DNA from: SHZL01 sp963784425
GTDB taxonomy: Bacteria > Pseudomonadota > Gammaproteobacteria > Xanthomonadales > SZUA-36
Assembly: GCA_963784425.1 (NCBI GenBank)
Contig: CAWARM010000003.1
Coordinates: 18,014 to 82,013, forward strand
Length of the DNA: 64,000 nt
Direction of reading: 5' to 3'
Shown: positions 18,274-27,780 of the stretch, piece after piece
Layout: every line of letters starts with the position of its first letter
Numbering within the stretch: the stretch's first letter is position 1
The notes under the pieces: model-generated
Database searches by the model: none
Told to the model about the DNA's origin: nothing
Seen by the model: only the letters and a program-made list of their open reading frames with translations
Translations under genes and position numbers: made by a program

Positions 18274-18511
18274 GTCCTTGATCTCTCTTGATTGAAAGTA
18301 TGCGGTTAGAAACCAATCGGACGGCGTCCGCGTAGTCCGGGGCCGGCCATTCCAGCCGGAATTATACGCCAGAACACCGGCACAGACGCCAGTCGGGCAA
18401 CCCGCAAAGTCAACGTGGACACTTCCTCGACAATATTTTTCCTGTAACAATGCCATGTTAATATTGCACGTACCGAAGGTACTTTATGTCAACTGAGGAG
18501 GGATACCCGCA

Positions 18512-18955
18512 ATGAAGATCCACAATTCGTTATTCAAACCCGTGCTCGCACTCGCATTGATGGCTTTCAGCACAATGGCGCTGGCTGAAAATCCAAAGCC
18601 ATCAGGCACGCTGCAAATCGACGAAACCGAGGTCATGGCCATTATTGGCGGCGCCACGGGCGGCGGCAAACTGAATTACAACGGTGCTGTACAGGACTTC
18701 AAGGTCGCCGGTTTGACAGTCGGTGCAAAAGTGGGCATAGAGCACCTTAAGGTAAGCGGCGAAGTCTACTATCTCGCCGACATAAACGACTTTCCCGGTA
18801 TTTATTTCGAAGCCGAGGCTGCATTCTCCGTGGTTGAAGGCGCGGGCGCCATGTGGCTGAAAAACGACAAGGGCGTGACATTGCATCTGAAATCCAGTAA
18901 CGAAGGCCTGGCGATCAATATCGGCGCGGACGGTCTGAAGATCGAAATGAAGTGA
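18512..18955 (+). CDS. Small exported protein of unknown function
   Basis: A 147-residue protein with a signal peptide (about 1-25, MALAEN) and GAGGAGGG-type ribosome-binding sequence upstream. The mature part is glycine-rich and beta-prone (AIIGGATGGGKLNYNG, VGAKVGIEHLKVSGEVYYL). It is divergent from the outer membrane protein, with a 238-base shared upstream region that includes the small palindrome GTACCGAAGGTAC. I do not recognise a family. Confidence 0.6.
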   Translation: MKIHNSLFKPVLALALMAFSTMALAENPKPSGTLQIDETEVMAIIGGATGGGKLNYNGAVQDFKVAGLTVGAKVGIEHLKVSGEVYYLADINDFPGIYFEAEAAFSVVEGAGAMWLKNDKGVTLHLKSSNEGLAINIGADGLKIEMK

Positions 18956-18956
18956 G

Positions 18957-20474
18957 TCAACCGTTGCTTGACGACGCCGGCCCGGCTTCGCTCTGCGAAG
19001 ACGAGGCCGGCGCTCCCAGGCCAAGGAACTCCAGTACCTTGTGTTCAACAAAGGGATAGAAGGGATTCCAGCGCATGCGCAGCATTTCCGCAGCAGGCAC
19101 CAACAGAACGTCTCTTTCGCCACGCAGGGCCAAATCCCCGAGGTGAACGCCCGGGCTTTTCGCCCGACCCTCCCCGCCGTATAAGGGATCGTCCGGAGGA
19201 AACGGCAGCGCTACGTGAGACAGCGAATAAACACCGCGCGGCCAGCTCAGACCAAGATCGGTGGTGGTGGTGATTTCCGACCCGGCCTGTTGACTGGCAT
19301 ACAACACTTCCAAGGTGTTGGGATCCTTGTTCATCACCAGGCTCAGCGTAAACGTCTTGCCGGGATTAGCCTGAAGAGCCGTTAGCATCCTCCCGGGGCT
19401 CCAGTTCAGGATGGGCTCCATTTGTGCGACGCGATTGATATCGAACAGCACCAGTTCATGCCCCCCCTTGGGCAGGCGATCAAACAGATGTTCGATCAGG
19501 TCGGGGGCCAGGACCGTGGCGTCAACTATGGATGAAAAAGCCAGAATCGGTGGAACGCCACCCAGCTTGTTCTGTTTGCCAAGCGCAGTGATCTGCTGCT
19601 GGATTTGATCCGTTAATTTGTACGCCACGTCGGCCGCATTGACCGCAAATGAGCCGTACTTGTAGGGGTCATACTCCGGCAGCAAGCCTGCCCAGGACAA
19701 TTTTTCCAGCCCGAGAAACACGCCCAGCCTGGCTTGCCAAACAGCAAAAGCCGCAGCCTTGGATACTCCAATTTCCGGAGATAGCAGCACCAGGCGGTTC
19801 ACCTGGGGCAGCGAGGGATCAGCCACTGCGTCCAGTGTATAGTTCACCGCGAGCGCACCGCCATTGGAATATCCCAGGATGTACACCGGCTGGCCATGTG
19901 CTTGCTCAGCCGCTTGGCGCATGGCCAATTTTACGGCCGCAGCCATGTCCTGCCAGGTCACCCGCAGCAAGCCGGAAGGCGCCGTGCCATGGCCCGGAAT
20001 GCGCAGGCCGATCACGTAGGCGCCACTGCGGTGCAGTGCCTCGGCAAAGCTGTGCAGGCTGTAGGGAGAATCCGTCATGCCATGCAACAGCACCACGACG
20101 GCCTTGGGTGAGTCCACCGGCATTTCGTAACTGCGGTTCCAGTTCTGTGGCCACCTGCCCGGATCCGACAGGCTGCCGCGGCTGAAGCGGTTGATCTGGG
20201 TCGATTCATCCGGAACTATTTTTGCACGAACCAGTTCGTCCAGTTGTTTGAACAAGCGGTCTTCCAGTGCGAGGTAGTCTTTGAATGTCGCTACGTCGGA
20301 ATGGATGGTAAATTCCTCATCCAGCTCTGCCTCGTGCCAGACACTAAGATCAGGTTGGGCATTCATCTTGAGCACGAACACGACGATCAAGGTGATGAAC
20401 ATGCCGATCAAGCCGTAAACGACCGTTCTCAGCGTGTGGTGAAATACCCTGCCAAGCCGAAATGCCATGACCAC
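18957..20474 (-). CDS. Membrane-anchored alpha/beta hydrolase
   Basis: A 505-residue protein. One N-terminal membrane helix (about 14-36) anchors an alpha/beta hydrolase: oxyanion region VVVLLHGMTDSPYSL, nucleophile serine in YILGYSNGGALA (G-x-S-x-G), and a late His in YSLSHVALPF, consistent with an esterase or lipase acting in the periplasm. The C-terminal Ser-rich tail (ASSSQSEAGPASSS) looks disordered. The substrate is unknown. The start is the ATG at 20474 or 20468. Confidence 0.75.
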   Translation of the reverse strand: MVMAFRLGRVFHHTLRTVVYGLIGMFITLIVVFVLKMNAQPDLSVWHEAELDEEFTIHSDVATFKDYLALEDRLFKQLDELVRAKIVPDESTQINRFSRGSLSDPGRWPQNWNRSYEMPVDSPKAVVVLLHGMTDSPYSLHSFAEALHRSGAYVIGLRIPGHGTAPSGLLRVTWQDMAAAVKLAMRQAAEQAHGQPVYILGYSNGGALAVNYTLDAVADPSLPQVNRLVLLSPEIGVSKAAAFAVWQARLGVFLGLEKLSWAGLLPEYDPYKYGSFAVNAADVAYKLTDQIQQQITALGKQNKLGGVPPILAFSSIVDATVLAPDLIEHLFDRLPKGGHELVLFDINRVAQMEPILNWSPGRMLTALQANPGKTFTLSLVMNKDPNTLEVLYASQQAGSEITTTTDLGLSWPRGVYSLSHVALPFPPDDPLYGGEGRAKSPGVHLGDLALRGERDVLLVPAAEMLRMRWNPFYPFVEHKVLEFLGLGAPASSSQSEAGPASSSNG

Positions 20475-20573
20475 TTATCTCCTTCCCTACCGCCGGTGAT
20501 GCAGTATAACGCCCCATGCTAGGATAAGTCCCCCGGGGCTCCACATCGGGGTTCCAAATCAGGGTCCCAAAGC

Positions 20574-21804
20574 ATGGTTCGAAACACATGGCTGGCAATG
20601 GCTTTCGTGCTAGCGACCGCGCAGTTGCAAGCGGCTGGCGCGGCCACGGAAGCATCCCCACAGGCGGCCGGTTCACGCATCCGCCACGGACGTGAAAACG
20701 AGCTACATTCACAGCCTGCTGATCGCTAAGGAATTCCCATTGACTGGCTTCAAGTGGGGCGGCCAGCTTATGTACGATTTTCCGTTGAACAACGAGCCCG
20801 AGAATGCTGAGATTACCCTGCGCCGGGCGCAGTTGGCCATTTGGAAAACCTTCTCGCCAAACTGGTCCTTCAAACTCACGGCCCTCTACAATACCGGCAC
20901 ATGGCAGGTGAATGACAATTACCTGTTGTACTCGGGCTGGAAAACGGCGGTCCTCCAGCTGGGGGTGTTCAGCCCACAAGTGAGCCTGGAATACCTCAAC
21001 AACTTTTCCGGTCTCACGTTCATGGAAAGAAATCTTGCGGTCTATGCTTTATCCGAGAAAAAGATGGGCGGGCTGGGAGTTCTCAAACGCACCAGCACCA
21101 GCATTTTCCAGGGTGGGTTGTTCTTCTACACCCCCAAAGAGGACGATACCGCAAGTAGCGGGCAGGCGCTGGTCATGCGCTATGTCTACTCTCCTGTCCA
21201 TATAGATGGGCGGACGGGAATTCACCTCGGCGGCTCATTTTCGTACCGCATCAACGCAACGGATGACCAGACTGAGTTCAAAACCCGACCCGAAGTTTAT
21301 TTCACCAACGACAAATTCGTCGATGCAGGCACTATTTCGGGCAGCAACCACATACTTCGTGCCGGCCTGGAAGCCACCCGGATTGTCGGCAGGTTTTCCT
21401 GGCAGACGGAAGTTTTGTCTGCCCATATTCAAAGGGATGGCTATAGCGACATCGGGTTCAAGGGCGCCTATGCCCAGGCCAGTTGGTTCCTGACCGATGA
21501 TTCGCGTAATTACAATGCGGGCAGTGGCGTGTATGAGGCGGTAAGCCCTAAAGAGCCGGTGTTCAAGGGCGGCAAGGGCGCACTTGAACTCGCCGCCCGG
21601 GTCAGCTACGTCGACCTTACCGACAAGGACATCAACGGCGGCACGGAAAGCAATATCTCGCTGGGACTTAACTGGTACCTGAACGCACAGCTCCGCGTCA
21701 TGACCAACCTCATCAAAGTGCTCAACGTGGACCGTCCCGGCAACGAGTTTGATGGCGAAGATCCGTGGATCTTTGGCCTGCGATTACAGTGGGTGCTGGA
21801 ATAA
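20574..21804 (+). CDS. OprO/OprP-like porin, frameshifted near the N-terminus
   Basis: A porin of the phosphate-selective type. The barrel part (FKWGGQLMYDFPLNNEPENA, then the RRAQLAIWKTFSPNWSFKL pattern typical of OprO/P) is intact to the stop, 370 residues from 20692, and ends IFGLRLQWVLE. A signal peptide, MVRNTWLAMAFVLATAQLQA, begins at 20574 but in another frame. Skipping one base near 20676 joins it to SATDVKTSYIHSLL. Without that joint the protein has no export signal. Read either as a recent one-base insertion or as an assembly error. Ligand specificity cannot be inferred. Confidence 0.7.
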
Positions 21805-21894
21805 GAGCGCTGCACAGCGGGCAATTATCCCCGGACTGGTGAAGGTCCCGGATTGAGAGTAATTTCATGCTTTGGCAACCGGTAGAGTTCACCA

Positions 21895-22470
21895 ATGACC
21901 TATCTCATCGTAGCGCTTGTTCTTTGGAGCCTGATTCACTTCATACCTGCTAGCGCCGTGACGTTCCGCGCGGGACTGGTGCAGCGACTTGGAGTCACTG
22001 CATACAAGGGCCTCTTCGCCGTAGCAGCTTTCGCTGCCCTGCTGCTGATCATTTCGAACTGGAAATCAGCCTCGGTAGCCCGACTCTATACGCCTCCGTC
22101 CTGGGGCCCTTACGTGACCATCGTGTTCGCCCTTGCGGCCTTTATCCTGCTATTTGCGCCGTACTTCCGCAATAGCCTGTCCTGCCATATCCGGCATCCA
22201 CAACTGCTTGGCGTCGTGGTGTGGGGAGTTGGCCACCTGTTTTCCAATGGGGAGGCGCGCTCCATCGTTCTGTTTGGCGGGTTTGCATTATGGGCCGTGC
22301 TGCAGATCATGCTGCTCAACCGTCGTGATGGCGCCTGGACCAGGCCCCAGGCTGCGTCAGTAGTGTCGAATGTCCGCCTGCTGCTGGCCGGTCTTGGTGT
22401 TTTTATCCTGGTCCTGTATTTGCATGGCAGGCTGTTTGGCGTAGATCCCGTGGTGTACCTCCATACATGA
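21895..22470 (+). CDS. nnrU: NnrU family membrane protein
   Basis: A 191-residue protein with five to six membrane helices. It opens LIVALVLWSLIHFIPASAV and has HPQLLGVVVWGVGHLFSNGE in the middle, the NnrU signature. NnrU was named for nitrite and nitric oxide reductase regulons, but the family is related to isoprenoid-modifying membrane enzymes and is widespread in non-denitrifiers. There is no denitrification gene nearby, so no such role is claimed. Confidence 0.85.
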   Translation: MTYLIVALVLWSLIHFIPASAVTFRAGLVQRLGVTAYKGLFAVAAFAALLLIISNWKSASVARLYTPPSWGPYVTIVFALAAFILLFAPYFRNSLSCHIRHPQLLGVVVWGVGHLFSNGEARSIVLFGGFALWAVLQIMLLNRRDGAWTRPQAASVVSNVRLLLAGLGVFILVLYLHGRLFGVDPVVYLHT

Positions 22471-22480
22471 TGCCCACACA

Positions 22481-22512
22481 TGATGCATGGCCTTAGTGAT
22501 GCATGGCCTTAG
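22481..22512 (+). repeat. 16-bp tandem duplication
   Basis: TGATGCATGGCCTTAG is repeated twice head to tail (22481-22496 and 22497-22512) in the 89-base gap between nnrU and the VOC gene. It looks like replication slippage; an operator role is possible but not supported otherwise. Confidence 0.8.
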
Positions 22513-22559
22513 GCGGTGTAGAATCCACAGCCCCTTCTCAATAAAGTAAGGAGATTTCG

Positions 22560-22928
22560 ATGATCGGATATGTCACTGTCGGCACCAACGATCTGCCCCG
22601 TGCGGCCAAGTTTTATGACGAGCTGCTCGGCGTGCTGGGCGCCAAGCGCTTCATGGAATTTGACACCTTCATCGCCTGGTCTGTCGCGCCCGATCAGCCA
22701 GGCTTTGCCGCAACCAAGCCCTTTGATGGCAACCCCGCCACGGTCGGCAACGGCGTGATGGTAGCCCTGGCGGCGAATTCAAAAGAAATGGTGCAAAAGG
22801 TATACGACAAGGCCATTGCGCTGGGTGCAAAAGACGAAGGTCCGGTAGGGCCCCGAATGGACAATTTTTACGCCGGCTACTTCCGCGATCTGGACGGCAA
22901 CAAGTTGAACGTGTTCTGCATGACCTGA
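22560..22928 (+). CDS. VOC family protein (glyoxalase-like)
   Basis: A 122-residue protein of the vicinal oxygen chelate fold, built of paired beta-alpha-beta-beta-beta modules. It opens MIGYVTVGTNDLPRAAKFYDELLG and ends NFYAGYFRDLDGNKLNVFCM, the usual last strand with an Asp-Gly turn. TAAGGAG lies just upstream of the start. Family members include glyoxalases, dioxygenases and resistance proteins; the substrate is unknown. It is convergent with tspO across a strong hairpin. Confidence 0.82.
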   Translation: MIGYVTVGTNDLPRAAKFYDELLGVLGAKRFMEFDTFIAWSVAPDQPGFAATKPFDGNPATVGNGVMVALAANSKEMVQKVYDKAIALGAKDEGPVGPRMDNFYAGYFRDLDGNKLNVFCMT

Positions 22929-22976
22929 CCGGGTAGTTGCTAAATTTGTAGCAGTTCCTGGAACCTTGAATAAATC

Positions 22977-23010
22977 TGCTCCAGACCATCAACATCGATG
23001 GTCTGGAGCA
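22977..23010. terminator. Perfect 14-bp hairpin between convergent VOC and tspO genes
   Basis: TGCTCCAGACCATC (22977-22990) pairs without mismatch with GATGGTCTGGAGCA (22997-23010) around a 6-base loop. It sits between two convergent genes and likely acts as a bidirectional terminator, though no long T run follows. Confidence 0.65.
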
Positions 23011-23033
23011 CAAGGGGCACTGAAATCATCGCC

Positions 23034-23519
23034 CTATCCGATTGAAACACCAAACCCGCCGCCGTTAAGCAGCCAGATGGCAATGTTCAGTGCCCACAGG
23101 TAGACCAGCCACAGCAGGCAGGGCACCAACAACAGCGCCGCCAGGCGCGAAGGCGTGGCAAACAGCTTGATGCACAGCGAGGCGAAACCTATCAGCAGTA
23201 GCATGACCCCCATGGACCAGCCACTGCGGTTCATGCCAAAGAACAGCCAGGACCACGCGATGATCAGGGCCAGTTGCAGCAACCACCAGGTCAGTGCGCC
23301 GGTGCGCAGGTGGTGACCGGAGGTCCACACTATCCACATCGCCGCCGCCATCAGCACATACACCAGCGCCCAGGCCGGGCCGAAGGCCCACGCGGGGATG
23401 GTCCATTCCGGCTTGTGCAACAGGAAGTACCACTCACCTGCTGCGAAACTGCCACTGATGGCGGCAGCAATCACGACCAGGACGAGGAAAACCGCCAGAG
23501 TGGCGTAACGCGTGCTCAT
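23034..23519 (-). CDS. tspO: TspO/MBR family protein
   Basis: A 161-residue, five-helix membrane protein. KPEWTIPAWAFGPAWALVYV in the first loop and second helix, and the Trp-rich helix WWLLQLALIIAWSWLFF, are typical of TspO, which binds tetrapyrroles such as protoporphyrin IX and takes part in stress responses. It lies 28 bases after the aminotransferase gene on the same strand and may be its last operon member; a functional link is not obvious. Confidence 0.88.
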   Translation of the reverse strand: MSTRYATLAVFLVLVVIAAAISGSFAAGEWYFLLHKPEWTIPAWAFGPAWALVYVLMAAAMWIVWTSGHHLRTGALTWWLLQLALIIAWSWLFFGMNRSGWSMGVMLLLIGFASLCIKLFATPSRLAALLLVPCLLWLVYLWALNIAIWLLNGGGFGVSIG

Positions 23520-23547
23520 GTTGTCTACTCCTGTCCGCTAGCCAGTA

Positions 23548-24861
23548 TCACACCGAGGAAAAGGCCAGCTCAAGATTTTCCAGCAGCAAGTCTGCGTTCT
23601 CGTGTGAGAAAACCAGCGGCGGGCGTATCTTGATCAGGCAATCCTGCGGCCCGGAAGTTGCCACCAGCACGCCCTGGTCGCGCATGGCATCGCGAATATG
23701 GGCGGCTTCTTCACGAGCAGGTTCCAGCGTGCTGCGATCTTTGACCAGGTCAAGGCCCACGAAAAAGCCCTTGCCACGCACATCCCCGATCAGCGGGAAT
23801 CGGCTGGCCAGGCGGCGTAATCCTGCACCGAGGTAAGCACCCACTTCGTGGACATTTTGCAGGATGTGTTCCTGCTCAACGACGTCCAGTACCGCCAGCC
23901 CCACGGCAGCAGACACCGGGTTGCCGCCAAAGGTATTGAAATAGTGGAACTTGCGTGAGAACGCCTCGGCGATGGCCGGTGTAGTGACCACCGCAGCCAG
24001 CGGATGTCCATCCCCGATGGGTTTGCCGAGGGTCACGATGTCAGGGATTACGCCCGAGTCTTCAAAGCCCCACATATGATCGCCGAGGCGGCACAGCCCT
24101 GACTGGACTTCATCCGCAACACACAGGCCTCCAGCCGCGCGCACTTGCTCATACGAAGATTTGAAATAGCCTTCAGGTGCAGTAAACAGACCACAGGCGT
24201 CAAAAATTCCGTCAAACAGCAGCATGGCCGGCTTGCGGCCCCGCCGGTCCAACTCCTCAATGGCATCCCCCACCAGGGTGGCGTACTTCAACCCCAGGTC
24301 GGCTTCGCCATAGCGGAAGCTGCCACGCAGGCCGTCGGGAGGTTCGACGGCAACCAGGTAATCGGGACGATCTGCCGCCGGATATTCAGCGGTAGACAGT
24401 TCTGTCACCACCATGGAATTGCCGTGGTAGGAATCCCTGCTGACAATCGCGCCGTCATTGCCGGTGACGGTGCGGGCAATGCGAAACGCCAGGTCATTGG
24501 CCTCGGTACCGGTGCAGACAAACATGCATACCTTGAGATCACCAGGGAAGGTGGCGCCCAATCGTTCGGCGTAACGCACCACGTTTTCGTGCAGGTAACG
24601 GGTATGGGTATTGAGGGTCGCAGCCTGCTCACTCAAAGCCTTGACCACGTGCGGGTGGCAATGCCCCACGGATGCCACGTTGTTGTAGCAATCAAGGTAA
24701 CGCTTGCCGTCGACATCAAACAACCACACGCCTTCCCCGCGCACGAGGTGAACCGGCTTGCTGTAAAACAGCCGGTAGGCCGGGCCCATGGCGCGCTGGC
24801 GCCGGCTGAGCAGATCTTCCTGCATGTCCTTCTCCCCGAGTCCTGTTGTCTTCCTGTTCAT
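23548..24861 (-). CDS. Class III PLP enzyme, phospho-lyase-like (AGXT2L type)
   Basis: A 437-residue class III aminotransferase-fold enzyme. The PLP lysine lies in VTLGKPIGDGHPLA; ADEVQSGLCRLGDHMWGF and FNTFGGNPVSAAVGLAVL are also class features. The G-D-G-H-P-L context after the lysine is that of the AGXT2L group, which cleaves phosphorylated amino alcohols (phosphoethanolamine or 5-phosphohydroxylysine) instead of transaminating. Its ATG at 24861 overlaps the stop of the upstream kinase (ATGA), and kinase plus phospho-lyase is the known hydroxylysine pair. A true transaminase remains possible. Confidence 0.75.
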   Translation of the reverse strand: MNRKTTGLGEKDMQEDLLSRRQRAMGPAYRLFYSKPVHLVRGEGVWLFDVDGKRYLDCYNNVASVGHCHPHVVKALSEQAATLNTHTRYLHENVVRYAERLGATFPGDLKVCMFVCTGTEANDLAFRIARTVTGNDGAIVSRDSYHGNSMVVTELSTAEYPAADRPDYLVAVEPPDGLRGSFRYGEADLGLKYATLVGDAIEELDRRGRKPAMLLFDGIFDACGLFTAPEGYFKSSYEQVRAAGGLCVADEVQSGLCRLGDHMWGFEDSGVIPDIVTLGKPIGDGHPLAAVVTTPAIAEAFSRKFHYFNTFGGNPVSAAVGLAVLDVVEQEHILQNVHEVGAYLGAGLRRLASRFPLIGDVRGKGFFVGLDLVKDRSTLEPAREEAAHIRDAMRDQGVLVATSGPQDCLIKIRPPLVFSHENADLLLENLELAFSSV

Positions 24862-25943
24862 GCGCAAGCCACCCGCAAATTCTTCCCGAACTCCCCGCCA
24901 TCCAGCGCAGCCAGCGCCTTTAGGCTGGCCAGGACATACGGCATATCTTCACTGATAAATTCCGGAGGATGTTCCATATTACGCCGGCGGAACTCATTTA
25001 ATTGCAGAGTAAGGATTTGGCGGGCAATCATCAAATCCAGCAGCAGGTCAGTCTCACTTGCCAATAGCGGGGTTACACGGTGGAAGCCACGGCACAGGGC
25101 CGCCGCAGCTTCGGCGGGCGCGTCGGCCTCTTCGGCGAAGAAAGCGGCAGTGACCGCCAGGTCCGCGATCAGCGGGCCATAGACCATGTCCCCGAAATCT
25201 ATCACACCGGCCACGTGCTCGGAACTGGCCGAATCACGCAGCAGGTTGCCACCGTGACCGTCCAGGTGAATGACCTGGCAGGGCAGACGTTTGAGGGCGG
25301 GAAAAGTCCGGGTCTCAAGGCGCTGCAGGATGGGCCCCGCCAGGTCACCAACCTCGGCCGGGAGCAAGTCCAGCAACTGTGGGCGGAAGATCAAGCCGTT
25401 AGTACTATCCCACGGCATGAAATGCCCTGCAGCAGGGTGGGAAAACCCGGCCAGGGCAAGGTTTAACCGGGCCAGGAACTCACCCACCCCCTCAAGGCCG
25501 GCCAGCGACGGCGGCGGGCCGTCCTGGTAGCGAATACCCGGCAGCCAGCTAAGCAAACGCACCGCATGCTCACCCTTCTCGCTCGAGGTGTGGTACACCA
25601 CGTTTCCATCCCTGCCACGTTGCTGCCGCGGCACCGGGATATCCGCATCCCGGCTGGCAATATGCAACAAGGCCTGGACTTGGAAATCAACCACCTGCGG
25701 ATCTTCGCCGGCAGAAGATATCTTCAACACGTACTGCCGGCCATCCTGCGTTGTCACCCGGTTGTTCTGGTCGCGTTCACCATCCAGCGGCTCAAACCGC
25801 CCTTCAATGCCGAAACAGGAAAGCGCAATTTCCCGCAACCGCTCTGCGGGCAGGGATGGCGGATCGAAGTTGAGATCCGCGAGGGTTAATTCGTGTTCGC
25901 TGGTGTTCATGGGTCGATCATCATAGGTAATTGCATGGCGCAT
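24858..25943 (-). CDS. APH-family small-molecule kinase, hydroxylysine kinase-like
   Basis: A 361-residue aminoglycoside phosphotransferase-fold kinase. A nucleotide-binding Lys lies in QYVLKISSAGED, the catalytic loop in VIHLDGHGGNLL (H-x-D-x4-N), and the metal-binding Asp in GVIDFGDMVYG. The family includes hydroxylysine and homoserine-type kinases. The ATG at 25943 shares a base with the MFS stop; MNTSEHELTL at 25910 is an alternative start. The middle position between a transporter and a phospho-lyase-like enzyme suggests uptake, phosphorylation and cleavage of an amino-alcohol compound. Confidence 0.75.
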   Translation of the reverse strand: MRHAITYDDRPMNTSEHELTLADLNFDPPSLPAERLREIALSCFGIEGRFEPLDGERDQNNRVTTQDGRQYVLKISSAGEDPQVVDFQVQALLHIASRDADIPVPRQQRGRDGNVVYHTSSEKGEHAVRLLSWLPGIRYQDGPPPSLAGLEGVGEFLARLNLALAGFSHPAAGHFMPWDSTNGLIFRPQLLDLLPAEVGDLAGPILQRLETRTFPALKRLPCQVIHLDGHGGNLLRDSASSEHVAGVIDFGDMVYGPLIADLAVTAAFFAEEADAPAEAAAALCRGFHRVTPLLASETDLLLDLMIARQILTLQLNEFRRRNMEHPPEFISEDMPYVLASLKALAALDGGEFGKNLRVACA

Positions 25944-27160
25944 CAAGCGGCCTGGTGCACCTTGTGCCTGACCTCATTCCCCGCTGCCGGGTTCAGCGGC
26001 ACCCATTGCGACAGCACCAGCGCAACCGCAGCCATCGCAGCACCGGCAAGAAAAACCAGGGCGGGTGAAACCAGCCAGATCAAGCCAAACGTAAAGGGGA
26101 TGAATACCGCGGCAATGTGGTTGATGGTAAACGACACTCCTGCGCTCGAGGCTATGTCCGCCGGGTCAGCAATTTTCTGGAAATAGCTCCTGATCGCAAT
26201 CGCCATCGCGTACAGGAGTTGATCCAGCACGAACAACACGGCCGCCAGCCACGCCACTTTGACAAACGCATAGGTGGTGAAAATGACGATCAGGCCCAGA
26301 TATTCCAGGGTCAGTGCAACGCGCTCACCAAAGCGATTGATGAAGCGGCCAACCCAGGGCGCAGCAAATGTGTTCACCACGTGGTTGGCGAGGAACAGCA
26401 GCGCAATGTCCACTGCGCTATAGCCAAATTTCTCCACCATCAGGAAGCTGGCAAATACCAGGAAGATCTGGCGCCGTGCGCCGCTCATCAAGGTCAGGGC
26501 ATAGAACAACCAATAGCGCTTGCGCATGAGCAGGTGCTTGCGCTGCGCAACCTTCTGTGGAAATGCCGGAAACATCAGCCACGCGGCCAGGGTTAACAAC
26601 ACGGCAGACCCGCCGGCCAGCACGTAGAGGACTGTGTAAGAAAGACCCAGGAACGACATGCCCAACCATACGCCGATGTAAGCGACCAGGGCCGCCAGGG
26701 AAGCGGATGCCGATAACCGCCCCATAACCACCGGGGCCCGCACCGTGTCTATCCATTGCATGGTCAGCGACTGCTGCACGGTATAGAAGTAATGGAATCC
26801 CGTGGACATCAGCAGGGTAGTGAAATACAGGCCGTATTCAGTGGGCAGGAACCCGGTCAGCGCGACTCCTGCGCCAAGCATCAGGATCGAGAGCACGGTA
26901 AAGGTCTGCTCCCGCATGATCAGGAGCACCAGCACCGAGGTCAGCGCCAAAAGGCCCGGGATTTCGCGCACGCTTTGCAATATACCAATCTCACGCCCGG
27001 TGAAAGCAGCCTTTTCAATCACGAAGTTATTCAGCAGGACTTCCCACACCGCAAAGGACAGGGCGGCGGCAAAAGCCGTGAGTAACAGGAATACCTCGGG
27101 GTTGGCAGCCAGACGATGTAAGGTGCGCGTGCGGGTTTGATGCATTACGCATTGCAGCAC
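25943..27160 (-). CDS. MFS transporter
   Basis: About 405 residues with roughly twelve membrane helices (for example VFLLLTAFAAALSFAVWEVL, LYVLAGGSAVLLTLAAWLMF, LVFLAGAAMAAVALVLSQW) and a cationic central loop (FPQKVAQRKHLLMRKRYW). It is the first gene of a coupled three-gene operon with the kinase and phospho-lyase-like enzyme, so it likely imports their substrate, but the ligand is not visible. The start at 27160 or MHQTRT at 27145 is uncertain. Confidence 0.8.
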   Translation of the reverse strand: MLQCVMHQTRTRTLHRLAANPEVFLLLTAFAAALSFAVWEVLLNNFVIEKAAFTGREIGILQSVREIPGLLALTSVLVLLIMREQTFTVLSILMLGAGVALTGFLPTEYGLYFTTLLMSTGFHYFYTVQQSLTMQWIDTVRAPVVMGRLSASASLAALVAYIGVWLGMSFLGLSYTVLYVLAGGSAVLLTLAAWLMFPAFPQKVAQRKHLLMRKRYWLFYALTLMSGARRQIFLVFASFLMVEKFGYSAVDIALLFLANHVVNTFAAPWVGRFINRFGERVALTLEYLGLIVIFTTYAFVKVAWLAAVLFVLDQLLYAMAIAIRSYFQKIADPADIASSAGVSFTINHIAAVFIPFTFGLIWLVSPALVFLAGAAMAAVALVLSQWVPLNPAAGNEVRHKVHQAA

Positions 27161-27348
27161 AGGCTTGCTGGCGCTTCAACCCGGGTGAAGTGGGCCGGTA
27201 TGATCACTCCCATTGCTCCTGGCTATCAATTCCATTGGAAAAAACAATTTCAACTATCCACGCATTAGGACTAAGGTGCATGTCAGGGGCATTTTGCCCC
27301 CGCATTCGACAAATGCACTTGAACACACGCAACGGAGGTTTAATCACC

Positions 27349-27765
27349 ATGGCACTTAAAGGCAGCAAAACTGAACAGAATCTCAAAGACGCATTCGCCG
27401 GCGAATCACAGGCCAACCGGCGCTACCTGTATTTCGCACAGCGCGCCGATGTTGAAGGCTACAACGACGTATCGGCTGTGTTCCGTTCCACCGCCGAAGG
27501 TGAAACCGGCCATGCGCATGGCCACCTCGAGTATCTCGAAGAGTCGGGTGATCCCGCCACCGGTCTGCCCATTGGGCCAACGGCATCCAACCTCAAAGCG
27601 GCCATTGCCGGGGAAACCCACGAATACACCGACATGTACCCCGGCATGGCCAAAGCTGCCCGTGCTGAAGGTTTTGACGAAATCGCCGACTGGTTCGAAA
27701 CCCTGGCCAAGGCCGAGCGCTCACACGCCAACCGCTTCCAGAAAGCCCTGAACGAACTGGGCTGA
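27349..27765 (+). CDS. Rubrerythrin, diiron domain only
   Basis: A 138-residue ferritin-like protein from the ATG at 27349 (GGAGGT upstream). Diiron ligands are seen in two E-x2-H/Y-type helix pairs: AFAGESQANRRYLYFAQRA and AEGETGHAHGHLEYLEE, then AIAGETHEYTDMYPGMA and AKAERSHANRFQKAL. The C-terminal rubredoxin domain of classical rubrerythrins is absent. Family members reduce peroxide in the cytoplasm. It heads a cluster with a CCG-type Fe-S protein and DUF3501, which could supply electrons. Confidence 0.92.
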   Translation: MALKGSKTEQNLKDAFAGESQANRRYLYFAQRADVEGYNDVSAVFRSTAEGETGHAHGHLEYLEESGDPATGLPIGPTASNLKAAIAGETHEYTDMYPGMAKAARAEGFDEIADWFETLAKAERSHANRFQKALNELG

Positions 27766-27780
27766 TTCATTGTTGGTCAG

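Noticed and set aside
17212..18291. A 359-codon plus-strand frame opposite cls and the outer membrane protein gene.
   Set aside because: It spans two real minus-strand genes and their gap, with no domain features; a codon-bias shadow.
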